From positions 1,305,235 through 1,369,234 of the forward strand of contig NZ_WOTN01000001.1 of assembly GCF_010993745.1 (NCBI RefSeq): a stretch of DNA of 64,000 nt, read 5' to 3'. A model generated the notes under the pieces. The model did not search any database and was not told the origin of the DNA. It worked only from the letters and a program-made list of their open reading frames with translations. This DNA is from Fodinicola acaciae (GTDB taxonomy: Bacteria; Actinomycetota; Actinomycetes; Mycobacteriales; HKI-0501). The translations under genes and the position numbers were made by a program. Each line of letters opens with the position of its first letter. Position 1 is the stretch's first letter. Positions 25,535 through 32,517 of this stretch are shown one piece after another.

Positions 25535-25903
25535 GTGATCACCGGCATCGGCGTACACAGCCACTACGTCTCCGACCAGGAGGCCGCCCGCGACTTCTTC
25601 GTCAACAAGCTCGGCTTCACCCCGCACACCGACGCCGAGATGAGCCCGGGCCGGCGGTGGATCGAGGTGAAGACGCCGGCCGGCGACCGGATCAACCTGT
25701 TCCCCGCGCAGGACGGTTTCGAGCACCTGCTCGGCAAGGGCGCCACCTTCACGCTCGTGTGCGACGATGCGCAGAAGACCTACGACGAGTTCAAGGCCGC
25801 CGGAGTCGCGGTGGAAGGTCCGTTCGAGGAGCCATGGAGCACCTGGGTCAAGATCACCGACCCGGACGGCAACGACTTCGTCGTCGGCGAGCGCGCGGAC
25901 TAG
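25535..25903 (+). CDS. VOC family (glyoxalase/bleomycin-resistance fold) protein
   Basis: A 122-residue single VOC monomer with two beta-alpha-beta-beta-beta repeats. Candidate metal ligands are H10 in GVHSHYVSDQEAA, the glutamate in RWIEVKTPAG and a C-terminal DPDGNDFVVGE. GTG 25535 has AAAGGAG 6 nt upstream (25522-25528). Divergent from the ArsR-like regulator and preceded by its likely operators, so it is probably induced by a small electrophile or drug. Reaction unknown. Confidence 0.88.
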   Translation: MITGIGVHSHYVSDQEAARDFFVNKLGFTPHTDAEMSPGRRWIEVKTPAGDRINLFPAQDGFEHLLGKGATFTLVCDDAQKTYDEFKAAGVAVEGPFEEPWSTWVKITDPDGNDFVVGERAD

Positions 25904-25930
25904 GGTTTTCGGCTAGACCACGGGAGTGAT

Positions 25931-26290
25931 GTGACACCGGCGATCTTCGCCCTGCTGCTCGCGCTGGCCGGCGGTGAGCGGCACGGCTACGCGCTGATGT
26001 CCGACGTGGCCGCTCTCACCGGCGGCCTCGTCCAACTCGGCCCGGGCACGCTCTACCGCTCACTGCAGCGGATGCGGGTCGACGGCCTGATCACCGAGAT
26101 CGACGACGACGAGGAGCCGGCCGAGGAGCCGGCCGACCGGCGCAGCGAGCGGCGCCGGCGCTACCAGATCACCGATCTCGGCCGGCAGGCCGCTGCGCAG
26201 GAGGCCGGCCGGCTCGCCGTCCTGCTCGCCGCGGCACGCGCACGTGGCATCCAGCCGGTCGAGATCCTGCACCGAAAGGTCACCGGATGA
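25931..26290 (+). CDS. PadR family transcriptional regulator
   Basis: A 119-residue winged-helix repressor: LLLALAGGERHGYALMSDVA, then GPGTLYRSLQRMRVDGLI and a charged wing (DDDEEPAEEPADRRSERRRR) before YQITDLG. GGGAG precedes the GTG start. ATGA overlap with the next gene couples it to a VOC protein, the likely regulated partner. Confidence 0.9.
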   Translation: MTPAIFALLLALAGGERHGYALMSDVAALTGGLVQLGPGTLYRSLQRMRVDGLITEIDDDEEPAEEPADRRSERRRRYQITDLGRQAAAQEAGRLAVLLAAARARGIQPVEILHRKVTG

Positions 26291-26805
26291 CCGCCGCCGA
26301 CCTCGCGCCCGAGGAGTTTCCCGGCGTCACGCCACACCTGGTCGTACGCAGCGTCGCCGCGGCGGTGGCCTTCTACCAGCGGGTGTTCGGCGCGGACGAG
26401 CTGCAGCGCCAGTCCGGCCCGGACGGCCGGATCTGGCACTGCGAGCTGCTGGTCGCCGGCGGCCGGCTGCTGTTGGTCGAGGAGTTCCCGGACATGGAGA
26501 TGCGCTCGCCGCAGACGATCGGCGGCACGCCGGTAATGCTGCACATCTTCGTCACCGACGTGGACGACACGTTCAACCGTGCCGTCGACGCCGGTGCCGA
26601 GCCGGCGATGAAGCCGGTCGACACGTTCTGGGGCGACCGGTATGCGCAGGTGGTCGATCCGCAGGGCCACCGGTGGTCGTTCGGGCTGCGCAAGGACGAC
26701 CTGTCCGCCGAGCAGACCGGCACGCGGGCCCGGCGGTGGAGCGCCGAGCGCGGACATCCGAACAGCCCCGCCGACGTGCCGGAGGATCAGCGCGGCTGGA
26801 GCTGA
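26287..26805 (+). CDS. VOC family protein (PhnB-like)
   Basis: A 172-residue VOC protein of the PhnB/3-demethylubiquinone-methyltransferase-like group: VTPHLVVRSVAAAVAFYQRVFGA at residues 13-35, then VMLHIFVTDVDDTF and DRYAQVVDPQGHRWSFG. The C-terminal 35 residues are extra and charged. It is co-translated with PadR. Similar PadR/VOC/SRPBCC neighbourhoods are common in actinobacteria. The 3' end overlaps the convergent SRPBCC gene by 19 bp. Confidence 0.85.
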   Translation: MTAADLAPEEFPGVTPHLVVRSVAAAVAFYQRVFGADELQRQSGPDGRIWHCELLVAGGRLLLVEEFPDMEMRSPQTIGGTPVMLHIFVTDVDDTFNRAVDAGAEPAMKPVDTFWGDRYAQVVDPQGHRWSFGLRKDDLSAEQTGTRARRWSAERGHPNSPADVPEDQRGWS

Positions 26806-27674
26806 GCCGCGTACGCCTGACGCAGCTCCTCGGTGCGCCGCTCCGGCCACGGACACACGTCCACGCCTTGCAGGTGCTTGCCGAAGGACTCCAGGTGCAC
26901 GTGCCACGCGGCCAGCGACACGGCCGGATCGTCCGGTGCGCTGTCGATCAGCGTGACGCGTACGCCGGTCGGATCCGGCGCGAACTCGAACCGTACGCGG
27001 CCCTCGCCCGACTGGTATTCCAGCAGCTGTGACGGTTCGACCGCGGTGACCGGGCCGGTCGGCACGTATCCGTTGGTCGTCGGCAGCGGCGGCTCGCCAC
27101 CGACCGCCGGCGTCTCGGACTCGGTCAGCTCCGACCACACCTTGTCCAGCGGCACCGGATAGACCCGCTCGAACCGTACGACGCCGTCGGCCGCCGAGCC
27201 GTAGTCGAGACCGAACCGCATGACGTACGCCTCATGCAGCTCCGGAGACCAGCTGCCGACCTCACCGCCGCCGGCGAGCGCGGCCGCGAGCGCGTCCAGG
27301 CACAGCGACCAACCGGTCGCGTAGCTGGCGGCCTTCGGCCGGTCGTCGAAGGTGTGGGTGAAGACCAGCAGGCAGCCGAACGTGGCCGGCCTCAGCTCTA
27401 TCCGGAACAGCTCGCCACCCCAGGAGAAGGCGAACAGCCGCGGCGGCTCCACCTCCAACACCTCGCCGACCGATGGCTCTGCCTCGTCCTCGGAGAACCG
27501 GAAGGTCATCTTCGCGTGCGGCACCAGCTCGAAGCTCGGCGTCGCGGGGAACCAGTGCTTGAGCTCGGCCGGCTCGGTCACGGCACGCCAGACCTTGGCC
27601 GGCGGATGGGTGAGGCGGCGCTCGATGCGCAGCACGTTGCGGTCGAAGATGCGGTGCAGGCTTTCGGTCATCAC
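26787..27674 (-). CDS. Tandem SRPBCC (AHSA1-like) domain protein
   Basis: A 295-residue protein with two START/AHSA1-like domains. Domain 1 (about 12-150): RIERRLTHPPAKVWRAVTEP and LKHWFPA. Domain 2 (about 160-290): RFERVYPVPLDKVWSELTE. Such proteins bind hydrophobic ligands or steroids and are nearly always paired with an ArsR regulator, as here. GTG 27674 overlaps the ArsR stop; ATG 27671 is equally possible. Role as a ligand-binding or stress protein is inferred. Confidence 0.88.
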   Translation of the reverse strand: MMTESLHRIFDRNVLRIERRLTHPPAKVWRAVTEPAELKHWFPATPSFELVPHAKMTFRFSEDEAEPSVGEVLEVEPPRLFAFSWGGELFRIELRPATFGCLLVFTHTFDDRPKAASYATGWSLCLDALAAALAGGGEVGSWSPELHEAYVMRFGLDYGSAADGVVRFERVYPVPLDKVWSELTESETPAVGGEPPLPTTNGYVPTGPVTAVEPSQLLEYQSGEGRVRFEFAPDPTGVRVTLIDSAPDDPAVSLAAWHVHLESFGKHLQGVDVCPWPERRTEELRQAYAAQLQPR

Positions 27675-28000
27675 TCGTCCCGGTCCGATGGCAGGTCAGG
27701 CATGGTGTCCAGATGGCGCTCCAACGCGTCCAGCCGGTCCGACCACAGCCGGCGATAGGGCTGCAGCCAGGCGTCGATCTCCTGCAGCGGCTCGGTACGC
27801 AGCTCGTACCACCGGCGCTGGGCGTCCTGGCGGACCCGGACAAAGCCGGAGTCGCGCAGCACCCGCAGGTGCTTGGAGGTGCCGGGCTGGGTCATCCCGG
27901 TCAGCTCCACCATCTCGTTGACCGAGCGCGGCCGTTCCAGCAGCAGATCCAGGATCCGCCGGCGGCTCGGCTCGGCTAGTACGTCGAAGGTCGTCGGCAC
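27671..28000 (-). CDS. ArsR family repressor
   Basis: A 109-residue metalloregulator-fold repressor of the AHSA1-paired type: VLAEPSRRRILDLLLERPRS, recognition helix TQPGTSKHLRVLRDSGF and wing VRQDAQRRWYELR. No cysteine metal site, so the signal is not a thiophilic metal. GTG 28000 lies 6 nt after a near-consensus promoter and is leaderless. Co-translated with the SRPBCC gene. Confidence 0.93.
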   Translation of the reverse strand: MPTTFDVLAEPSRRRILDLLLERPRSVNEMVELTGMTQPGTSKHLRVLRDSGFVRVRQDAQRRWYELRTEPLQEIDAWLQPYRRLWSDRLDALERHLDTMPDLPSDRDE

Positions 28001-28006
28001 GACCTC

Positions 28007-28035
28007 AATATACCCTGGAAGAAATATACCTTCAA
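28007..28035 (-). promoter_or_regulatory. Leaderless ArsR/SRPBCC promoter
   Basis: Minus strand: TTGAAG (28030-28035), 17 bp, TATATT (28007-28012), 6 nt, GTG 28000. ATATACC repeats at 28008-28014 and 28024-28030 are possible ArsR half-sites. Confidence 0.65.
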
Positions 28036-28042
28036 GGGAATG

Positions 28043-28897
28043 TTAGCGTTTGCGCCCGAACAGCCGCCAGCCGCTGTGGCGTGGCTCGGGTTCCGGCGTC
28101 GGCGGACGTTGCGCGACCGGTGCGGCGGCGAACGGCGTGCCGCCTTCGCCGACGTACCAGGCGGTCCGCTGCCGGATCGGCTTGCGGCCACGCTCCGGAC
28201 GCCGGTCCGGGTCCTCGTTGTGCAGCAACCGCACCTCTGGTGACGCCAGGAAGCTGATCACCGACAGCAGGCCGGACATCGTCTGCTCGAACCGCTCGGT
28301 GGACGCGCCCACCGCACCGGCCACCTCGCCGTAGTCGGCGAGCGCCGACGACAGCGACACCTCGTCGAGCCGCACGGTGACCGGCAGCAGCCGCTCCAGT
28401 CCCCCTTCGCCGAAGTCGACCAGCAGCCGCAGCTCCGGCCGGTCGCTGCGGAAGTTGTACTCCAGATGCGCGTACGCGGCGTCCGCGCCGAGCACCTCAC
28501 GCAGCCCGACGACGTACACGCACCACTCGGGGAGGTTGACGAACCGGTCCAGCGTCGGCAGGTCGACACGCGCGGAATGCCAGAGCCGGTCGACCAGCTC
28601 CGGCTCGAAAAGGTAGGCCGTGCGAGCGAACCGCCAGGCGTAGTAGGCGGCGACGGCGCCGACCGGTGGCGGCGGCGCGTGCGTGCCGTCGAAGTCGGCA
28701 GGTGGCTGCGCCACCACACGGGCCGCGCCACGAGCGATCGGCAGCAGGCACCACTGCGGCCAGTGGCTGGAGTCCTCCAGCCGGACCAGATCCAGATCCC
28801 GCCACGCTCGCGGCCACGCGGACACCACGTCCGCCTCCAGCTCGTCGGCACGTTTCAGAGCCGTCTGCGCATCCGGGTAGCCCATCGCATGGATCAT
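28043..28897 (-). CDS. AcrVA2-like protein
   Basis: A cytoplasmic protein of 284 residues with no signal peptide or membrane helix. The centre reads AYYAWRFARTAYLFEPEL then, 14 residues later, DRFVNLPEWCVYV (about 116-129), and further on LLSVISFLASPEVRL. This order and the NLPxWCVYV box match what I recall of the Moraxella anti-CRISPR AcrVA2, which blocks Cas12a production; this is memory, not a search. The C terminus is basic (RHSGWRLFGRKR). No cas genes are nearby, so a chromosomal homologue with another role is as likely as an inhibitor. ATG 28897 is chosen; a TTG at 28912 is possible. Confidence 0.55.
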   Translation of the reverse strand: MIHAMGYPDAQTALKRADELEADVVSAWPRAWRDLDLVRLEDSSHWPQWCLLPIARGAARVVAQPPADFDGTHAPPPPVGAVAAYYAWRFARTAYLFEPELVDRLWHSARVDLPTLDRFVNLPEWCVYVVGLREVLGADAAYAHLEYNFRSDRPELRLLVDFGEGGLERLLPVTVRLDEVSLSSALADYGEVAGAVGASTERFEQTMSGLLSVISFLASPEVRLLHNEDPDRRPERGRKPIRQRTAWYVGEGGTPFAAAPVAQRPPTPEPEPRHSGWRLFGRKR

Positions 28898-28958
28898 GCC
28901 ATCGCTACCCAAAGTGCTTGGCCTGGCCCTGTTTTGCGCTTTACGCTCGAAGTTAGTT

Positions 28959-28983
28959 GTTAGTAGGTAGTAACTGCTAACAT
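28959..28983 (+). promoter_or_regulatory. TetR operator and leaderless -10
   Basis: The 23-bp dyad 28959-28981 has arms GTTAGTAG and CTGCTAAC (one mismatch). TAACAT (28978-28983) is 6 nt before ATG 28990. Autorepression of the tetR-MFS operon is likely. Confidence 0.6.
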
Positions 28984-28989
28984 GCTGTC

Positions 28990-29571
28990 ATGCGATCAAC
29001 GGCGGTCGAACGGATGTCGGCGGACCAACGACGCGAGCAGTTGCTGGCGCTGGCGGCGGAGGAGTTCGCGCAGGCAGGTCTGCACGGCACCTCGACCGAT
29101 GCGCTGGCGCGACGTGCCGGCATCACGCAGACGTACGTCTTCCGGCTGTTCGGCTCGAAGAAAGCGCTGTTCCTGCAGGTGGTCCGGCGGGCCTTCGGCC
29201 GGCTCACCGACGGCATGGACGAGGCCAGGCAGCAGGCGACCGGCCTCGACGCGGTCGCGGCGATGGGTCAGTTCTACGACAACGCGCTCGCCGACCGGAC
29301 CGCGCTGCTGGTCCAGTTGCAGGCCTTCGCCGCCTGCGGCGACCCGGAGGTGCGCGAGATCGTACGCGAGCAGATGGCCCGGATGTGGGCCGCGGCCGAG
29401 CGCAGCGGGCTGCCGCCGGTCGCGGTGAAGACGTTCCTCGCGTACGGCATGCTGCTCAACACGGCCGCCGCGCTGCAGGTCGGCGAGGTCGACGCGGACT
29501 GGGCACGGGGCATCCGGACCCGCATCCAGGCCGGCCTGTTCGAGCACCTGACCACCGAGAACAACCAGTGA
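28990..29571 (+). CDS. TetR/AcrR family repressor
   Basis: A 193-residue regulator. HTH at residues 15-60: REQLLALAAEEFAQAGLHG, TSTDALARRAGITQTYVFRL, then FGSKKALFLQVV. The C-terminal helical ligand domain is divergent. GTGA overlap joins it to the MFS gene, so a drug-efflux operon repressed by its own TetR is likely. ATG 28990 agrees with the leaderless -10. Confidence 0.93.
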   Translation: MRSTAVERMSADQRREQLLALAAEEFAQAGLHGTSTDALARRAGITQTYVFRLFGSKKALFLQVVRRAFGRLTDGMDEARQQATGLDAVAAMGQFYDNALADRTALLVQLQAFAACGDPEVREIVREQMARMWAAAERSGLPPVAVKTFLAYGMLLNTAAALQVGEVDADWARGIRTRIQAGLFEHLTTENNQ

Positions 29572-30959
29572 ACTCCGCCCGCCGGCAGACCGCGCTGGTG
29601 GTCGCGCTGCTGTTCATCGCGCTCGGCACCGTGGCCATCGGCAGCCTCGGCGCACCCTTGATCACCGCGGTGGCACAGGACTACCAGGTCTCGCTGGCCG
29701 CCTCACAGTGGACGCTGACGATCACGCTGCTGTCCGGCGCGGTGACCGTGCCGTTGCTCGGTCGGCTCGGCTCCGGTCACCACCGCCGTGCGGTGGTGCT
29801 GGTCACGCTCGCCGTGGTCGTCGCTGGCAGCGTCGCCACCGTCGTGCCCGGACCGTTCGCGCTGCTGTTGGCCGGCCGTGCCGGGCAAGGCGTCGGACTC
29901 GGCCTGGTCTCGCTGATGATGGCCATCGCGCGGCAGCACCTCGGCGAGCGCGCACCGGGCGCGATCGCGATGCTGTCCGTCGCCTCGACCGTCGGCATCG
30001 GCGTCGGCTATCCGGTGACCGGTCTGCTGACGCAGGTCGGTGGCGTACGCGTCGCATACCTGGTCGGCCTGCTGACGGCCACCGCCGCACTGGTCGCCGC
30101 GTTCGTGGCGATCCCCCGCGACCAGCCGTCACCGGCGAGAACGCCGGTGGACTGGCTCGGCACCGGCCTGCTGTCGATCGGCCTGATCGCGGTGCTCCTG
30201 GTGACCAGCGAGACCGACCTCTGGACGCACCAACCGGCCGTCGCCGCCGCGTTGCTCGCCGGTGGCATCGTCGTGCTCGCCGGCTGGGTCGCGGTCGAGC
30301 GGCGCGTACGCCGGCCGCTCGTCGACGTGACCGCGCTGCGGCATCCGGCGGTGGCCAGGGCCAACCTGATCATGTTCGTCGCCGGCGTCGGGATGTACCT
30401 GCTGTTCAGCCTGATCACGCGCTATGTGCAGACACCGCCTCGAGCCGGCTACGGCTATGGACTCACCGAACTGGAGGCCGGCCTGGTGCTGGTTCCTTTC
30501 TCGGTGCTGGGGTTCGTCGCCGGCCGGGTCGTACCGCGGCTGCGCGAGCGCGTACGCCCGCTTCGCATGCTCGCCGCCAGCGGCGTCGTGGTGGCCGTGG
30601 CCGGTGGCCTGTTCGCCGGCACGCGGACGCTCGGGGTCGCCTGGCCGATCGTGGCGATGAGCGTGCTCGGCTTCGCCGTCGGCGGCTTCTCCGCGACCAT
30701 GCCGGAGGCGATCCTCGCGGTCACGCCGACCGAGGAGACGGCCGCGGCGATGAGCGTCAACCAGATCGTCCGAGCCGTCGGCTTTTCCATCGGCAGCGCG
30801 GTCAGCGGCCTGCTCCTGGCCGCGTACACACCGGCCGGCCGCTTCACTCCAGCCGACCCGGGCTTCACCGCGGCCGCCTGGATCGCGGCCGGTCTCGCCG
30901 TGGTCAGCGTCGCGCTCGCGTCGGTGCGCGTACGACCGGCGCGACTGCAGCGGGTATGA
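29568..30959 (+). CDS. MFS efflux transporter (DHA2-like)
   Basis: A 463-residue transporter with 12-14 helices. TM1 region: LGTVAIGSLGAPLITAVAQD; loop after TM2: LLGRLGSGHHRRAVVL (motif A-like); then LAGRAGQGVGLGLVSLMMA. It is co-translated with the TetR gene, which makes it the probable regulated pump. The 3' end overlaps the convergent membrane-protein gene by 56 bp, the longest overlap in the window. Confidence 0.9.
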   Translation: MNSARRQTALVVALLFIALGTVAIGSLGAPLITAVAQDYQVSLAASQWTLTITLLSGAVTVPLLGRLGSGHHRRAVVLVTLAVVVAGSVATVVPGPFALLLAGRAGQGVGLGLVSLMMAIARQHLGERAPGAIAMLSVASTVGIGVGYPVTGLLTQVGGVRVAYLVGLLTATAALVAAFVAIPRDQPSPARTPVDWLGTGLLSIGLIAVLLVTSETDLWTHQPAVAAALLAGGIVVLAGWVAVERRVRRPLVDVTALRHPAVARANLIMFVAGVGMYLLFSLITRYVQTPPRAGYGYGLTELEAGLVLVPFSVLGFVAGRVVPRLRERVRPLRMLAASGVVVAVAGGLFAGTRTLGVAWPIVAMSVLGFAVGGFSATMPEAILAVTPTEETAAAMSVNQIVRAVGFSIGSAVSGLLLAAYTPAGRFTPADPGFTAAAWIAAGLAVVSVALASVRVRPARLQRV

Positions 30960-31413
30960 GACGACGACGCCACACCTCGAGCAGTGGCGTACCGATTGCT
31001 GTCGGCAACAGCCACGGCAGCAGTTGCCAGGCACCGCCGACCGGTCCGTCGACAGTGAGTGCGACGACGATCAACGCCGTGGTCAGCGCGATGTAGGAGC
31101 CGCCTTGACCGTGCACGTAGGCGTGGCTCCAGTGGCGGAACCGGTGGGCGGCCGCGTGGCGACCGAGCCAGGCCAGCGCATACGAGGCGGCCGCCACCGG
31201 GACCAGCCACCACAGGTCATGGCGGAACCACGCGCACAGCACGGCGGCGCTCAGACAGACCACCAGGACCGCCACGAGATAGACCCGTCCGCTGACCGTA
31301 CGCACCGGTCCACCGCGTAGCAGTCGACTGTCCCGCCACATGACGAACGCGCCGAGCAGCATGCCGGTGGCACCGGACAGGATGTGGATCGTCAGCAACG
31401 AGGTGCGGATCAT
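30904..31413 (-). CDS. DUF2306-like four-helix membrane protein
   Basis: A 169-residue membrane protein. TM1 contains IHILSGATGMLLGAFVMW and the loop to TM2 is RTVSGRVYLVAVLVVCLSA, the His-Ile-Leu-x-Gly and GRVY pattern of DUF2306/DUF2231-type proteins. Four hydrophobic helices span about residues 5-145. Divergent from a PadR gene whose two dyads lie in the gap, so it is likely under PadR control. Function unknown. Confidence 0.75.
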   Translation of the reverse strand: MIRTSLLTIHILSGATGMLLGAFVMWRDSRLLRGGPVRTVSGRVYLVAVLVVCLSAAVLCAWFRHDLWWLVPVAAASYALAWLGRHAAAHRFRHWSHAYVHGQGGSYIALTTALIVVALTVDGPVGGAWQLLPWLLPTAIGTPLLEVWRRRLIPAAVAPVVRAPTRARR

Positions 31414-31422
31414 CGCCCGACC

Positions 31423-31469
31423 TTCCATAGTGGAATGTCTGATCGAGGGAAGCACCTTCCACAGTGGAA
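31423..31469. promoter_or_regulatory. Two near-identical PadR operators
   Basis: Dyads TTCCATAGTGGAA (31423-31435) and TTCCACAGTGGAA (31457-31469) sit inside a longer direct repeat (ACC before and TGTC after both), 34 bp centre to centre, between divergent genes. AAGGAG at 31474-31479 follows. Confidence 0.7.
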
Positions 31470-31483
31470 TGTCAAGGAGTGCG

Positions 31484-31993
31484 ATGGACCTGAACGCGAC
31501 GGCCGCCTCGCTGCTCGGCTTCCTGCACGACGGCCCGATGTCCGGCTGGGACCTGATGGCCACCGCACGAGCCCGGATCGGCAACTTCTGGAGCCTGACG
31601 CAGAGCCAGGTCTATCGCGAGCTGGCCGCCCTGCAGCGCGCCGGGCTGGTCAGTGCCGGCACGCCTGGCGCCCGCGAGCGCCGGCCGTACGAGCTGACAC
31701 CGGCCGGCCGCCAGGCCTTCGCCGAGTGGTTGTCACGTGACCCCGGAGACGCGCAGATCCGCTATCCGCTGCTGCTCGCGATCGCGCTCGGCCGCTACCT
31801 GGCGCCCGGGCAGTTGGCCGCGGTCATCGCCGAACACCGGCAACGGCACGAACAACAGCTGGCCAGCTATCTGGCCGCGCGTGAGTCCGTCGCCGGCGAC
31901 CCGTACGCGGCCGCCACGCTCGACTTCGGCATCCGGCACGAGACCGCCGTGCTGGACTGGTTCGCCGCGCTGCCGGCGCAGATCAGCGGCTGA
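31484..31993 (+). CDS. PadR family regulator (long type)
   Basis: A 169-residue PadR protein with the C-terminal Vir-type helical dimerisation domain. N-terminal winged helix: ASLLGFLHDGPMSGWDLMA, LTQSQVYRELAALQRAGLV, wing ERRPYELTPAGRQAF. The C-terminal helices (about 95-165) contain LAAVIAEHRQRHEQQLASYL. ATG 31484 has AAGGAG 4 nt upstream. Probably represses itself and the divergent membrane gene via the two matching dyads. Confidence 0.92.
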   Translation: MDLNATAASLLGFLHDGPMSGWDLMATARARIGNFWSLTQSQVYRELAALQRAGLVSAGTPGARERRPYELTPAGRQAFAEWLSRDPGDAQIRYPLLLAIALGRYLAPGQLAAVIAEHRQRHEQQLASYLAARESVAGDPYAAATLDFGIRHETAVLDWFAALPAQISG

Positions 31994-31998
31994 GAGAC

Positions 31999-32517
31999 TC
32001 AGCTAGCGGCGTCGCGGCGGCGTACGTACTCGACGACCGCCGCGCGTGTGCTCGAGACGCCGAAGACCTTGCGCGTGTGCGCGATCCGGCGGTTGGCCGT
32101 ACGCAGTGACAGGAACTCCGCCTCGGCCGCCGCCGCGATCGACTCGCCGTCGGCCAGCCGGTCCAGCAGCGCGCACTCCTCGGCGGTCAAGCCCGGCACG
32201 GTCGGCGCCTGCGCCTCGGCGGCCGCCTCACCGACCGGTCCGATCCGGCGCAGGTCGTCCAGCAGCGCTCGGCCGGTCGTGCTGCGCGGATCCGCGACCG
32301 CAACCACGCCCACGCCGCGCGCGGCCGCCAACACCACCGCACCGACGTCCGCGGTGTCCTCGACCGGACCGGACAGCACGAGCTTGCGGCGGCTCAGGTC
32401 CCACGGCTCGGGCGGCACGACGAAGCCGGTGCCGACCGTCCACCCCTGTTTGGTCAGCCTGCGCAGCACGCCGGCCGCCGCCGACTGCGTCTCCACCACA
32501 TGCAACGGCTGGCTCAT
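31999..32517 (-). CDS. LuxR-type HTH protein
   Basis: A 172-residue protein. The C-terminal third is a LuxR/GerE HTH (LTAEECALLDRLADGESIAAAA, then RTANRRIAHTRKVFGVSSTR). The N-terminal 100 residues form a compact alpha/beta domain without recognisable receiver aspartate. It overlaps the large LuxR ATPase gene by 4 bp, so both are made together and may act as a pair. Confidence 0.8.
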   Translation of the reverse strand: MSQPLHVVETQSAAAGVLRRLTKQGWTVGTGFVVPPEPWDLSRRKLVLSGPVEDTADVGAVVLAAARGVGVVAVADPRSTTGRALLDDLRRIGPVGEAAAEAQAPTVPGLTAEECALLDRLADGESIAAAAEAEFLSLRTANRRIAHTRKVFGVSSTRAAVVEYVRRRDAAS

